Origin: Streptomyces albus subsp. albus
GTDB taxonomy: Bacteria; Actinomycetota; Actinomycetes; Streptomycetales; Streptomycetaceae
Assembly: GCF_000719865.1 (NCBI RefSeq)
Contig: NZ_JOID01000006.1
Location: 172,717-236,716, forward strand
Length of the DNA stretch: 64,000 nt
Direction: 5' to 3'
Under the pieces are notes generated by a model, which was not told the DNA's origin, ran no database searches, and saw only the letters and a list, made by a program, of their open reading frames with translations. Positions 15,955 through 25,490 of the stretch are shown one piece after another (within the stretch, counting starts at the first letter, position 1; every line of letters starts with the position of its first letter). Position numbers and translations under genes: made by a program.

Positions 15955-16669
15955 GGGGCAACTCTGCCAACTCCGCCGGTTCTTCGTGGCCTGCCGGGCC
16001 AGCCACCCGCTGTGCGGCCTGCTCGGCACGGACGAGACCGTCTCGGCCACCTCTCCCGCTCCCACGGGCCGAAAGACGACAGCCGGACCCGGCCGGTTCC
16101 TGATCGGATCCCAGGGCGGCGACGCGTTCACGACCGGCCGCTTCGACCGGCACGGCGCCGCAACCGCCCGCCGGGCCGGCCACGGGGCACTGCTCGTCGA
16201 TGACAGGAACGGAGGCATCCGCGGCCCGAGCCCGAGAACTACCTGCCGTCGAGAGCACGCTTCCGGCGGCTCGCACCCGGGAACACCCGCGCCGACCGGT
16301 AGGCGCTGACGGGCTACTCCACGTCCTGCCCCGCGATGGACCGCGGTTAGGAGGACCGCGGTGTTCTGGCGAGAGGGAACCTCGCGGGCCTTTCTCTGCC
16401 GGGCCGCTACCGCCCGCGTGACGCCGGACGGGACTGAGGCAGAGTAGGAAATGTGCAGGCCGTGACGGACGCCGCATCGCAGGACTCCGCCGTACGAGGT
16501 GGGGGACAATGCGGGCGGCCCTCCCGGCCCTGAGCGGTGGGCTGGCAGCGAGCGCAGGCGCGTGTCCCCGGCAGGGTGCCGGCATACCGGAGTGGCGGCG
16601 GACGGCGGTGTCCGGGACCGTGGGTGCCGCTGCGCCCGGCTCGGGCACTGCACGCGGAGGTGGAGTGGA
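15955..16669. other. 715 bp without a supported gene
   Basis: Frames on both strands are open for long distances, but none resembles a known protein. Reading plus-strand frames shows arginine- and alanine-rich text typical of antisense or noncoding high-GC DNA. It may include a decayed gene. No repeats or strong hairpins were noticed. Confidence 0.35.
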
Positions 16670-17346
16670 ATGGACGTCCTCGGGGTCGACGCCTGTGGAA
16701 AGCAGGGGTGGGCCGGGATCAGGCTCACGGACGGCACGTACGCGGGCAGCCTGGTGGATCCGCGGCTCGACAGGCTGATCGAGCGCGCCGCCGGGGTGGC
16801 CGCGGTCGCGGTGGACATGCCGTTGGGCCTGGTCGAGAAGGGCTGGCGTGCCGCAGATCTCGCGGCCCGGGCGCTGCTCGGGGAACGGCGCAGCAGCGTC
16901 TTCCCATAGCGCCGAGAGCGGCGTGGCAGGAGGAGGATTACCGGCCGGCCGCCGACCGGTGCCAGGAGCTCACCGGTAACCGGCTGAACCGGCAGGCGTG
17001 GTCACTGCGGCCGAAGCTGCTGGAGGCGCGGGCGTGTTGGCTCGCTGATGAGCGGATTCACGAGGTGCACCCCGAGGTGTCCTTCTACGCCCTGGCCGGC
17101 GGCGTGCCTCCCGCGTACGCCAAGAAGACCTGGCGCGGCCAGAACCTCCGCCGCTCCCTTCTGGCGGAAGCCGGCCTCGTGCTCCCGGACGAGCTCGGTG
17201 ATGCGGACCGCGTGCCGGTGGACGACGTGCTCGACGCCGCTGCCGCCGCTTGGTCGGCGCACCGGATCGCGACCGGGACGGCGAGCCGGGTTCCCGAGAC
17301 GCCCGAGACGGATGCGGAAGGGCACCCCGTCGAGATCCGGTACTGA
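16670..17346 (+). pseudogene. DUF429 (predicted nuclease-fold) gene broken by a single-base frameshift
   Basis: The first part reads MDVLGVDACGKQGWAG through GERRSSVFP and then hits TAG at 16907. The continuation, IAPRAAWQEEDYRPAADRC onward to HPVEIRY, lies in the next frame and ends at 17346. Joined, they make a normal-length DUF429 protein of about 225 residues, a family predicted to have an RNase H-like fold. One missing C in the CCC run at about 16903-16906 explains the break. Either the gene is recently inactivated or the base was lost in sequencing. The second half keeps the family features (Arg-rich helix, EVHPEVSFYAL), which argues for recent damage. The start follows a GGAGGTGGAG stretch. 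Confidence 0.85.
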
Positions 17347-17738
17347 TCAGTCCGGCACGACAAGTACCGCATGCCGTCACTCCCGCCTCGGCCACCACAG
17401 CCCGACCGTCTGCGAGGACACCTCCGGACGACACCGACGCACGCCGACCCGAGCCGCATGACCCGTGCGCGGGACCCGGGGGCGGCCCCTCTGCATCACG
17501 GACGACGGTCACCTTTCAGCGGTTCGGAACGCCCCGTACGGATCCCTGCGGCCGCTCGGGCAGCGCGACGCGGCCATGGCGCGCCGGGGGCTTCGGCTCG
17601 GCTTGGCGTCCCTGATGCTCCCCGGGACCGGGGCCCGGAACCGGGGGGACGGGGAAAGCCGCATCTCAACGAGGTCCGGCACCAGCTCCTCGGACAGGGG
17701 CTACGCCCTCCGTGCCTGTGGCGGTCCCGTCGATCGCT
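17347..17738. other. 392 bp between DUF429 pseudogene and SUKH-4 gene, nothing recognised
   Basis: The two flanking genes converge here. Frames are open on the plus strand, but their translations show no family resemblance. No clear terminator hairpin with a T tract was found. Confidence 0.35.
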
Positions 17739-18293
17739 TCACCAGATGCCGTCGATGACTTCTTCGAACGCGAGATTCCATTGGGAGTCAGCGTCTTCGA
17801 ACGGCAGCGGATCGAAATCGGTGATCTCGATGCGGAGGGCGTCCACGCGTTCCTCGGTATCGGCGTCGTCGTTCGTCTCAAGCTCGTGCTGGAGAGCCTG
17901 GAACTTGGTCAGGGCGTGGACGAGGGACTCGACGTCCCGGTGAATCCGGGTACGCACCAGCTCGGGGCCGCCGTCGCCCAGGGCGTACACCGCTCCGGTG
18001 TCCGGGGCGAGCGCGAGTGTGGTGTGGGCGAAGAGACCCAGTACGAGCCAGTCCTGGCACTCCTTGGGCACCGCCACCTGGTGGCCGTACCACTCGCTGA
18101 GGTTGATGGACTCGCCTGCGCCGAGGCCGGCCCTGGACATGAACCACTCGGTGTCCGGCAGCCCAACGTTGCCGAGGAAGAGGGCTGTACGGCCGTTCAC
18201 TTGATTGTGCGCCGCGCCGTAGCGGGGGAAGTAGGTGACACCGGACAGTCCAAAGGCGGTGCGCACCTCGTCCGGTGTCACGGCGAAGTTCAT
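17739..18293 (-). CDS. SUKH-4 family immunity protein
   Basis: A 184-residue protein of the SUKH superfamily, the group that includes many cognate immunity proteins of polymorphic toxins. It shows the SUKH-4 pattern: short N-terminal segment (VRTAFGLSGVTYFP), a central FLGNVGLPDTEWF motif, LVLGLFAHTTLALAPDTGAVYAL, and a helical C-terminus ending acidic. The ATG at 18293 has GGGAG eight bases upstream; the frame is open further upstream but without family similarity. No toxin gene lies beside it, so it appears to be an orphan immunity gene. The nearest toxin remnant, at 25.5 kb, already has an adjacent Imm49. Confidence 0.82.
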   Translation of the reverse strand: MNFAVTPDEVRTAFGLSGVTYFPRYGAAHNQVNGRTALFLGNVGLPDTEWFMSRAGLGAGESINLSEWYGHQVAVPKECQDWLVLGLFAHTTLALAPDTGAVYALGDGGPELVRTRIHRDVESLVHALTKFQALQHELETNDDADTEERVDALRIEITDFDPLPFEDADSQWNLAFEEVIDGIW

Positions 18294-18547
18294 GGTGAGA
18301 TCTCCCGGATCGAAGGTTCCGACAGCGTCCCCGCGCTGTCGCTCCGTGCACAGCCGGCCGAGACCCTGGACGCCACCCTCGGCATCGCCCTCGACGACGA
18401 CGGCGCCCGGACGGGCTTCACCGGGTGCCGCACCTACCCGCTCCGAACCCTCCCACGCGCGGAGCGCAACCGGGCGGGCCGCTGCTTCGCCGACACCCCA
18501 AAAGGCGCGTCCGTAACAAAGGGCATTCGGTCGCATACCGTCTGTGT

Positions 18548-19054
18548 GTGATCGGACTGCGGATCGGCCCATCGGCCGCCGTGCGAGCGGGCCGGATGGG
18601 CCTGCTGCTCGGCCTGGTCGTGCTGATCGCGGCTCACCTCGCGGGACATGTCCACGGACCCGCCTTCACCGGGGCGCTCGCCCAGGCCGGCGCATCGTCC
18701 TGTGCCCATCTCACCGCCTGGGAGTCCGGCTTTTCCCCCGAGTACGGGCATGAGCGCGGGCATGAGCACGGGCACGGGCATGTGCGTGATGACGAGCACA
18801 AGCACGAGCATCACCACGCGGACGATCACGTGGATCACGCGGTCGACCGTCCGCGCGCCGTCCTCCAGTCGCATGCCGTGACCGTGCACAGCCCCGACGC
18901 GTCCGGGCTGTCCCGGTCCGCATCCTGGCTCTCAGCCGGGGACGACCGGCAGTACTACCCCTCCACCGGCACTGCCTTCGAGGGCTCCCGGGGCGGTCCC
19001 CGCGCCCCCGACGGCCGGTCCGCTCTCGCGCTCCACTGCGTCTGGCGTCAGTAG
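18548..19054 (+). CDS. Exported histidine-rich protein, probably metal-binding
   Basis: About 168 residues. A hydrophobic segment near residues 18-36 ([21 protein letters not shown]) looks like a signal anchor. It is followed by a striking His/Asp/Glu run ([20 protein letters not shown] continuing into further histidines). Such runs bind Ni, Co, Zn or Cu. A GTG at 18548 was chosen as start because it precedes the hydrophobic segment; the frame is open further upstream. It is the first gene of a group with a cysteine-synthase-like enzyme and two MFS transporters, which suggests a metal-related role for the whole group. No named family was recognised. Confidence 0.65.
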   Translation: MIGLRIGPSAAVRAGRMGLLLGLVVLIAAHLAGHVHGPAFTGALAQAGASSCAHLTAWESGFSPEYGHERGHEHGHGHVRDDEHKHEHHHADDHVDHAVDRPRAVLQSHAVTVHSPDASGLSRSASWLSAGDDRQYYPSTGTAFEGSRGGPRAPDGRSALALHCVWRQ

Positions 19055-19229
19055 CCGCAGCCGGCACCCCCTGCTCACACCCCGCGCTCCGTCCAGGGCG
19101 GCGGCGGGCCGTGGCCGGGCGTGTCCGCGCGCCACTGCATCCCTGAGCACCAACGCCAACGCAGCACCAACGCCAGCGCCACCCGGTCCGCCCTCACGAG
19201 CGCCGGGGCGCGAAGGAGCCGTACCCACC

Positions 19230-20381
19230 ATGGATCTCTCCCTGCTCGAACCCTTCTCCCCGCTCTCTCCCGGGGCGCTCGCCCCCGCGCCCCGGACGGC
19301 CCGTCACCCCGCCCAACTGGTCGGCGGCACGCCGGTCCTGTGGGTCGGGGAGCCTTTCGCCCCGCCCGGGCTCGGCTTCCACGCGAAGCTGGAGGGCGCC
19401 AACCCCGGCGGCATCAAGGACCGTCCCGGCCTGCACATGGTCCGTGAGGCCCGCCGACGGGGCGAGCTCGCCCCGGGCGCGCCGATCGTCGAGTCCTCCA
19501 GCGGCACGCTCGGCCTGGGCCTGGCACTGGCCGGGCTGACCTACGGCCACCCCGTCACCGTCGTCTCGGACCGCGGCATGGAACCGGCCGTGGCCCGACT
19601 GCTCACCGCCTTCGGGGCGCGCGTCGAGCAGGTCGCCGCGCCGCACCCCGAGGGCGGCTGGCAGGAGGCCCGGCGCGAGCGCGTCGCCGAGCTTCTCGCC
19701 CGCACCCCGGACGGGTACTGCCCGGACCAGTACCACAATCCCGACAATGCGGCCGCCTACCGCCCGCTGGCCACCGAGCTGATCGCCCAGCTCGGCCGGG
19801 TGGACGTCCTGGTGGCGGCGGTCGGAACCGGCGGGCACTCGGCCGGTACCGCCCGGGTGCTGCGCGAGTACGTCCCCGGCCTCAGGCTCATCGGCGTCGA
19901 CTCGGTGGGCTCCACGATCTTCGGCCAGCCCGCCGGGCCACGCCTGATGCGCGGTCTGGGCTCCAGCATCCATCCGTCCAACGTCGACTACCCGGCCTTC
20001 GACGAGGTCCACTGGGTCGCCCCGGCGGAGGCCGTCTGGGCCTGCCGCCAACTGGCCCGGCGCCACTACGCCTCCGGCGGCTGGAGCGTGGGCGCGGTCG
20101 CCCTGGTCGCCGGCTGGGTGGCCCGCACCTTCCCGCCCGGCACCCGGATCGCCGGGATCTTTCCCGACGGCCCGCACCGCTATCTGGAGACGGTCTACAA
20201 CGACGCCTGGTGCGACGAGCAGGGCCTCCTCGGCCGGGAGCGGTCCGAGCGGCCGGAGGGGCCCGACGAGATCGCCGGCCCCGGCGAGCGCGTGGTGACC
20301 GGCTGGACCCGTTGCCGCCAGGTCCGCGACCCGCTGGGCCGCGACCGCGAGCGCGACCTCGCGAAGGCGGACGTCCGATGA
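19230..20381 (+). CDS. PLP-dependent cysteine-synthase-family enzyme
   Basis: A 383-residue fold-type II PLP enzyme. Lys63 in [10 protein letters not shown] should bind PLP, and VGTGGHSAG (199-206) is the phosphate-binding loop. The substrate loop that reads SGNTG in classical O-acetylserine sulfhydrylases is SSGTLG here, so the substrate may not be that of CysK. The chemistry is probably beta-replacement on an activated serine. The stop codon overlaps the ATG of the next gene, an MFS transporter (ATGA, 20378-20381), so enzyme and transporter are made together, consistent with synthesis and export of a small amino-acid-derived molecule. The 80-residue C-terminal extension is unusual for a simple cysteine synthase. 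Exact product unknown. Confidence 0.88.
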   Translation: MDLSLLEPFSPLSPGALAPAPRTARHPAQLVGGTPVLWVGEPFAPPGLGFHAKLEGANPGGIKDRPGLHMVREARRRGELAPGAPIVESSSGTLGLGLALAGLTYGHPVTVVSDRGMEPAVARLLTAFGARVEQVAAPHPEGGWQEARRERVAELLARTPDGYCPDQYHNPDNAAAYRPLATELIAQLGRVDVLVAAVGTGGHSAGTARVLREYVPGLRLIGVDSVGSTIFGQPAGPRLMRGLGSSIHPSNVDYPAFDEVHWVAPAEAVWACRQLARRHYASGGWSVGAVALVAGWVARTFPPGTRIAGIFPDGPHRYLETVYNDAWCDEQGLLGRERSERPEGPDEIAGPGERVVTGWTRCRQVRDPLGRDRERDLAKADVR

Positions 20382-21655
20382 GGCGCCTGCGCGCCCAGGT
20401 GGCCTCCTTCGACCCGTCCGTCAGACTGCTGATGGCCAATCAGTTCGGCATCAACCTCGGCTTCTACATGCTGATGCCGTATCTCGCCGACCACCTCTCC
20501 CACGGCCTCGGGCTCGCGGCCTGGACGGTCGGCCTGGTCCTGGGCGTGCGCAACCTCTCCCAGCAGGGCATGTTCCTCATCGGCGGCACCCTCGCCGACC
20601 GCTACGGCTGCAAACCGCTGATCCTGGCCGGGTGCGCGCTGCGTACGGTCGCCTTCGGCCTGCTGGGGCTGGCGGACTCGCTGCCCGCACTCGTCGCGGC
20701 CTCGGCGGCGACGGGCTTGGCGGGCGCGCTGTTCAACCCGGCCGTGCGCGCCTACCTCGCCGAGGCGGCGGGCGAGGAGCGGCGGGTGGAGGCGTTCGCC
20801 GCCTTCAACGTCTTCTACCAGGCCGGCATCCTCCTCGGTCCACTCGCCGGACTGGCCCTGCTGGCCTGGGACTTCCGCGTGGTCTGCGCGGTCGCCGCCC
20901 TCGTCTTCGGGGTCCTCGCACTCCTGCAGTGGCGTGCGCTTCCGGCCCGCGCGCCACGCGAGCGCGGCGCCGAGCCGGCCTGGCGGGCTGTCGCATCCGA
21001 CTGGCGCACCGTCGCCGCCAACCGTCCCTTCCTCCTCTTCGCCGCCGCGATGACCGGCTCCTACGTGCTCGCCTTCCAGGTCTACCTCGCCCTTCCGCTC
21101 CGGGCCCGGGAACTCTTCGGCGAGCGGGCCGGACTGGTGACCGGGGCGGTCTTCGCCGTCTCCGCCCTGGCCGCGCTGTCCGGGCAGCTCAGGCTGACCG
21201 CGTGGGCGAAGCGGCGACTCTCCGGACCGCGGGCCGTCGCCTGCGGCCTGGCGGTGATGGGCGCGGCCTTCGTGCCGCTGATGCCGGGCGCGCCCCCGGG
21301 CGGCCTCGGCCGTGCGACGGGCATCCTCTCCCTCACCGCCTGCGCCACCCTGCTGGCCTGGGGCGGGGCGCTGCTCTACCCCTTCGAGATGGACACCGTC
21401 GTCCGGCTGTCCGGGGAGCGGCTCGTCGCGACGTACTACGGCGCCTACAACACCGCCTCCGGTATCGCGATCTCGGTGGGCAACCTGGCCGTGGGCGCAC
21501 TCTTCGACGCGGGGGTGCGGTGGCTGCCCTGGGCGGTACTGGCGGCGACCGGGTTCCTGTGCGCGGGACTGGTCGTGCGGCTGCACAGGGCGGGGCATCT
21601 CGCCGCTCCGCGACCCTTGACCACCGTGACCACCGGGGCCACAGGGGTGGCCTGA
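20378..21655 (+). CDS. MFS transporter coupled to the PLP enzyme
   Basis: A 425-residue major facilitator with about 12 hydrophobic segments and an N-terminal-half signature [11 protein letters not shown] after the second helix. It starts inside the stop of the PLP enzyme (4-bp overlap), implying translational coupling. It most likely exports the product of that enzyme. Drug-efflux MFS proteins have the same fold, so a resistance role is the alternative. The end is 38 bp from the convergent MFS gene on the other strand. Confidence 0.88.
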   Translation: MRRLRAQVASFDPSVRLLMANQFGINLGFYMLMPYLADHLSHGLGLAAWTVGLVLGVRNLSQQGMFLIGGTLADRYGCKPLILAGCALRTVAFGLLGLADSLPALVAASAATGLAGALFNPAVRAYLAEAAGEERRVEAFAAFNVFYQAGILLGPLAGLALLAWDFRVVCAVAALVFGVLALLQWRALPARAPRERGAEPAWRAVASDWRTVAANRPFLLFAAAMTGSYVLAFQVYLALPLRARELFGERAGLVTGAVFAVSALAALSGQLRLTAWAKRRLSGPRAVACGLAVMGAAFVPLMPGAPPGGLGRATGILSLTACATLLAWGGALLYPFEMDTVVRLSGERLVATYYGAYNTASGIAISVGNLAVGALFDAGVRWLPWAVLAATGFLCAGLVVRLHRAGHLAAPRPLTTVTTGATGVA

Positions 21656-21692
21656 CCGCTGGTGTCGCCCGACCGCCGGCGCCCCGCCGGAC

Positions 21693-23021
21693 CTACCGGT
21701 GGGCGTGCAGGCCGTCGTTGAGGTCCCCGTGGCGGTGCCGCCGGCCCGCCCGAACCCGCCGGGCACCCTGCAGATGGGGGTGCCCGGCGGGAAGGTCCCT
21801 GTGGACATGCGCCGGGCGCGACGGCCAGAGCCGCACCGCCAGCAGCGAGGCGGCCAGCGCGATCCCGCCCAGGGCCGCGACCGCCCACGGGAGCCCGGCC
21901 GCCGCTCCCAGCCATCCGGCCAGCGGATACGTCACCAGCCAGCAGCCGTGGGAGAGGGAGAACTGGGCGGCGAACGCCGCCGTTCGTTCCTCCGGCGGTG
22001 CCGAACGGCGGATGAGCCTCCCGGTCGGAGTGAGCACCATCGAGCAGGCCGCGCCGAACGCCGCCCACACGGCGAGCAGCGCGGGCCGGCGCCAGCTTCC
22101 GCCCTGCGCGGTGGTGACGGCCCAGAGCCCGGCGAAGATCACGGCAAGTGCCAGCGCGCCCGGCAGCATCACGGCCCGGTCCGGCAGCCTGTCCAGAACC
22201 CGGGGCAGGACCAGGGCCACGGTCATCGACCCGGCACCGTACGCGCCCAGCACGACCGGCAGGGCCGTCTCCGGGAGTCCCAGGTGGTCACGGACGTAGA
22301 CGATGGAGTTGACCGTCACCATGGCGCCGGCCGCCGCGACCGCCAGGTTCAGGGCGAGCAGCGCCCGCAGCCGCGGGACGGTGAGGAAGAGGCGGGAGCC
22401 CGCGGTCGCCCGGGCGGAGGCGCCGCCGGTGCGCGGCGCCGGGCGGGCGGACGGTGCGGGCACGGCCGCGGAGACCACCAGCGCGGCCGAGACGAGGAAG
22501 CCCAGCATGGTGCCGGTGAACAGCCAGTTGTACGTGATCAGCGACAGCAGCGCGGCCGCGAGCGCGGGAGAGAACAGGCTCTCCAGGTCGTACGCCAGCC
22601 GCGACAGGGACAGGGCGCGCGTGTAGTCGCGCTCCTCGGGCAGCACGTCGGGGATGACGGCCTGGAACACCGGTGTGAACACGGCCGAGGCGGACTGGAG
22701 CAGGAAGACCAGGGCGTACACCTGCCACACCTGGTCGACGAACGGCAGGAACAGCGCCACCCCGGCCCGGACGAGGTCCGCGGTCACCATGAGAGCCCGG
22801 CGCGGCAGCCGGCCCGCCAGCGCACCGGCGGCCGGGGCGATCGCCACGTATGCCGTCATCTTGAGGGCGAGCGCGGTGCCGAGTACGGAGCCGGCCTCGG
22901 CACCGGCGAGGTCGTAGGCCAGCAGAGCGAGCGCGACGGTGGCCAGCCCGGTGCCGGCCAGAGCGACGACCTGGGCTGTGAAGAGACGGCGGTAGGTGCG
23001 GTCGCGGAGGACGGCGAGCAT
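21693..23021 (-). CDS. MFS transporter with histidine-rich C-terminus
   Basis: A 442-residue major facilitator. The cytoplasmic tail is His-rich (HVHRDLPAGHPHLQ, then RRHRHGD and HAHR), which is typical of actinobacterial MFS proteins paired with metal-sensing ArsR-type regulators. Metal efflux is therefore a reasonable inference. The ATG at 23021 has GGGGAG eight bases upstream; the frame stays open upstream without MFS similarity. A 34-bp near-palindrome lies 49-82 bp upstream of the start. No regulator gene is found divergently, where one would normally sit. Confidence 0.85.
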   Translation of the reverse strand: MLAVLRDRTYRRLFTAQVVALAGTGLATVALALLAYDLAGAEAGSVLGTALALKMTAYVAIAPAAGALAGRLPRRALMVTADLVRAGVALFLPFVDQVWQVYALVFLLQSASAVFTPVFQAVIPDVLPEERDYTRALSLSRLAYDLESLFSPALAAALLSLITYNWLFTGTMLGFLVSAALVVSAAVPAPSARPAPRTGGASARATAGSRLFLTVPRLRALLALNLAVAAAGAMVTVNSIVYVRDHLGLPETALPVVLGAYGAGSMTVALVLPRVLDRLPDRAVMLPGALALAVIFAGLWAVTTAQGGSWRRPALLAVWAAFGAACSMVLTPTGRLIRRSAPPEERTAAFAAQFSLSHGCWLVTYPLAGWLGAAAGLPWAVAALGGIALAASLLAVRLWPSRPAHVHRDLPAGHPHLQGARRVRAGRRHRHGDLNDGLHAHR

Positions 23022-23069
23022 GGGGGCGGCTCCCCGGGCTGTCGGCGGGTACGGCGGTGCCCAGAGTGT

Positions 23070-23103
23070 AGCCATCATGTGCGCACCTGCGCATATGATG
23101 GCT
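23070..23103. promoter_or_regulatory. 34-bp near-perfect palindrome upstream of the MFS gene
   Basis: Outer arms AGCCATCAT and ATGATGGCT are perfect inverted repeats. Inside lie two TGCGCA half-sites separated by CC. Thirty of 34 positions are self-complementary. The position just upstream of the minus-strand MFS start and the dyad layout suggest an operator for a dimeric winged-helix repressor such as an ArsR-type metal sensor. The regulator itself was not found in the window. Confidence 0.7.
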
Positions 23104-23470
23104 GAATGTGTTATCCCCGGCCGATGGCTCCAGGCCGGCCGCCTCGTATCCCTCCTCGGGACCGGCGGGACCTCCCCCTCCACGGCGTGCAGCGCGGAGC
23201 CGGTGAGCACGCGGTGCGCCCGCTCGCCGGCCTCGGCCACCGGGGGGCGGACCGAGTACGTCGTCCAGCCACCCCAGGTCGGGGCCACCGTCTGACGGCC
23301 GGGCTGCTCGGTGGCGTTGGATCTCGGTGGTGTTGGATGACGAAAAGCGTCACACCGAGGTCGTCAGGCCGACACCGGACTGGCGACGGCCCGCGCTGGG
23401 GATTTCCCCCGCCCCGGTCTTGGGGGGTGCCGGATCGCGCCCCATGGGCGGTCGAAACTAGCGTCCGGTC
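23104..23470. other. 367-bp region upstream of the serine hydrolase stump
   Basis: On the minus strand 23105-23290 carries an open, protein-like stretch (GGWTTYSVRPPVAEAGERAH) that has no start of its own and runs into the MFS frame. It may be the end of a lost gene. It was not assigned to a family. The rest should hold the promoter of the serine hydrolase stump. Confidence 0.35.
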
Positions 23471-23744
23471 ATGACTTCGACTCTTCGGAAATGCCTGGCC
23501 ATGGCACTCGGTGTCGCTACGGTTCTGCTCACAGCCGAGATGGCCCCCGCTGTCGTCCGGCCCGCCGCTCCCTCCCCTGTGGAGCAATTACGCCGGGACA
23601 CCGAGGCCATCCACGCCCTCGGAGTCAGCGGTGTGCAGGCCCGCGTGATCGCGCCCGGCGGCAGGCAGTCGGTCGCCACCAGCGGCACCGCCGACCTCAA
23701 CACCGGCCGCCCGGTCCCTTCCAACGGCTACCGGGACTATTCGC
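23471..23744 (+). pseudogene. 5' stump of a secreted serine hydrolase (beta-lactamase/D-Ala-D-Ala carboxypeptidase type)
   Basis: The first 91 or so codons encode a signal peptide (MTSTLRKCLAMALGVATVLL) and the start of the mature domain (VQARVIAPGGRQ, SGTADLNTGRPVPSNGY), characteristic of the class C beta-lactamase/carboxypeptidase family. The catalytic SxxK should come directly after this point, but the frame enters the left end of an IS200/IS605 element. The rest of the gene is not on the other side of the element. It contains one TTA codon (23588). Non-functional as it stands. Confidence 0.8.
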
Positions 23745-23748
23745 AGTG

Positions 23749-23768
23749 CACCGGGCTTCAGCCCGGTG
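23749..23768 (+). repeat. Left-end hairpin of the IS200/IS605 element
   Basis: CACCGGGC-TTCA-GCCCGGTG forms a perfect 8-bp stem with a four-base loop. In this family TnpA recognises subterminal hairpins of this kind in single-stranded DNA. Confidence 0.8.
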
Positions 23769-23839
23769 GTGAAGCGAATCTGAGAGCTGCTCTGACCTCA
23801 GCTGTGTGCACGGATCCGCACTGTTCACCTCGGCCCAGG

Positions 23840-24256
23840 TCAGAGCGGCCGGTTCTGCTGCTCGATGTACTGCTTCACGATGCTGAGCGGTGCGCCGCCG
23901 ACGGAACCGGCGAAGTACGAGCCGGACCAGAGGCGTTGTGCCCGCCAGTAGTGGCGGACGAGGTCGGGGAACTCCTGGCGCAGCCGCCGGGAAGAGACGC
24001 CCTTGATGCTGTTGACCAGTTTGGACACGGCGACCTTCGGCGGGAAGTTCACGAGCAGGTGGACGTGGTTGTTCTCGCCGTTGAACTCGACCAGCTCGGC
24101 CTCGAAGTCCTCGCACACGGCTCGCATGATCTCCTCGCACCGCGTCAGGTGTCGATCGGCGAAGACCTTGTGCCGGTACTTCGTCACGAAAACCAAGTGG
24201 ACATGCATGCGGAAGACACAGTGACGACCAGTACGAACGTTCTCATCGATATCCAT
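23840..24256 (-). CDS. tnpA: IS200/IS605 TnpA, Y1 HUH transposase
   Basis: A 138-residue transposase that cuts and joins single-stranded DNA at the element ends. The HUH motif is His64-Val-His66 in NNHVHLLV, and the nucleophile is expected to be Tyr130 in IVKQYIEQQ. Full length for the family. It starts 16 bp from the divergent tnpB GTG start, so the two share a promoter region. No defects seen; the element may be active. Confidence 0.93.
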   Translation of the reverse strand: MDIDENVRTGRHCVFRMHVHLVFVTKYRHKVFADRHLTRCEEIMRAVCEDFEAELVEFNGENNHVHLLVNFPPKVAVSKLVNSIKGVSSRRLRQEFPDLVRHYWRAQRLWSGSYFAGSVGGAPLSIVKQYIEQQNRPL

Positions 24257-24272
24257 AGACCAATTGTGTAGC

Positions 24273-25490
24273 GTGATCCGCGTGCAGCTTCGGTACAGCT
24301 TCCGCTTGTACCCGAGCGCCGGTCAGCGCAGCGCGCTGGCGAGGGCGTTCGGGTGTGTGCGGGTGGTCTACAACGACGCGCTCCGCGCTCGGGAGGCCGC
24401 CCGCAGCGAAGGCATGCCGTTCCCGAGGACCGGGGACCTGTCCAAGCAGCTCATCACCGAGGCGAAGAAGACCCCGGAACGGGCCTGGCTCGGCGAGGTC
24501 TCGGCGGTCGTCCTCCAGCAGTCCCTCCGCGACCTGGACGCCGCGTACCGGAACTTCTTCGACGGGCTCAAGGGCAAGCGCCCCCGCATGGGCGCACCCC
24601 GGTACAAGTCGAAACGGGACACCCGGCAGTCGGTCCGGTTCACCGCGAACGCCCGCTGGTCGATCACGACCGGCGAGAAGCTGCGCCTGCCGAAGATCGG
24701 CGACGTCAAGGTGAAGTGGTCGCGGACGCTACCCTCCGTGCCGTCGACGGTGACGGTGGTCAAGGACAGTGCGGGCAGGTACTTCGCGAGCTTCGTCGTG
24801 GAGACCGGCCCGGAGGAAGTCCTTCCCGGGGTCACGCCCGAGCTGGGCATCGATCTCGGGCTCGGGCACTTCGCGGTCCTCTCCGACGGGACGAAGGTCG
24901 ACAGCCCGCGCTTCCTGCGCCGCGCCGAGAGGCGCCTGAGGAAAGCACAGCGTTCCCTCTCCCGCAAAGAGAAGGGCTCCAGCAACCGGAACAAGGCCCG
25001 GATCAAGGTCGCCCGCGCACACGCGAAGGTGGCCGACGCACGCCGCGAGTTCCACCACCAGCTCTCCACCCGGCTGATCCGCGAGAACCAAGCGGTCGCC
25101 GTGGAGGACCTGGCGGTGAAGGGACTCGCCCGCACGCGCCTGGCCAAGTCCGTCCACGACGCCGGATGGTCGGCGTTCGTGAACATGCTGGAGTACAAGG
25201 CCGCCCGGTACGGGCGCACCTTCGTGAAGATCGGCCGCTTCGAGCCGACCTCCCAGGTGTGCTCGCAGTGCGGCGTCAAGGACGGCCCCAAGCCCCTGCA
25301 CGTCCGTGTGTGGACGTGCAGGGCGTGCGGGGCGGTCCTGGACCGGGACATCAACGCGGCGGTCAACGTTGCCAAGGCGGCCGGACTGGCCGTGACAGCC
25401 TGTCGAGCGCAGGTAAGACCGGGACTCGTCCCGGCACCGCGCAGCGAAGCAGGAACCCACCCGACACCGCAGCCTTCAACGGCGCGGTAG
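24273..25490 (+). CDS. tnpB: TnpB, RNA-guided RuvC nuclease of the IS200/IS605 element
   Basis: About 405 residues. TnpB proteins are programmable nucleases guided by an RNA from the element's right end and are ancestors of Cas12. The RuvC residues are present: Asp in GIDLGLG, Glu in AVEDLAVKGL and Asp in DRDINAA (197, 281 and 362 counted from the TTG at 24264). The zinc ribbon CSQC...CRAC lies between the last two. Possible starts are TTG 24264, GTG 24273 and GTG 24282; 24273 is a compromise. The N-terminal helix (YSFRLYPSAGQR) is normal. The nuclease looks functional. Confidence 0.92.
   Translation: MIRVQLRYSFRLYPSAGQRSALARAFGCVRVVYNDALRAREAARSEGMPFPRTGDLSKQLITEAKKTPERAWLGEVSAVVLQQSLRDLDAAYRNFFDGLKGKRPRMGAPRYKSKRDTRQSVRFTANARWSITTGEKLRLPKIGDVKVKWSRTLPSVPSTVTVVKDSAGRYFASFVVETGPEEVLPGVTPELGIDLGLGHFAVLSDGTKVDSPRFLRRAERRLRKAQRSLSRKEKGSSNRNKARIKVARAHAKVADARREFHHQLSTRLIRENQAVAVEDLAVKGLARTRLAKSVHDAGWSAFVNMLEYKAARYGRTFVKIGRFEPTSQVCSQCGVKDGPKPLHVRVWTCRACGAVLDRDINAAVNVAKAAGLAVTACRAQVRPGLVPAPRSEAGTHPTPQPSTAR

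Noticed and set aside
15955..16309. Plus-strand frame with HGAATARRAGHGALLVDD-like text
   Set aside because: No start signal, no family similarity, composition like noncoding GC-rich DNA.
16900..16915. Programmed frameshift in the DUF429 gene
   Set aside because: No slippery motif or downstream structure is evident; a missing base in a C run is the simpler explanation.
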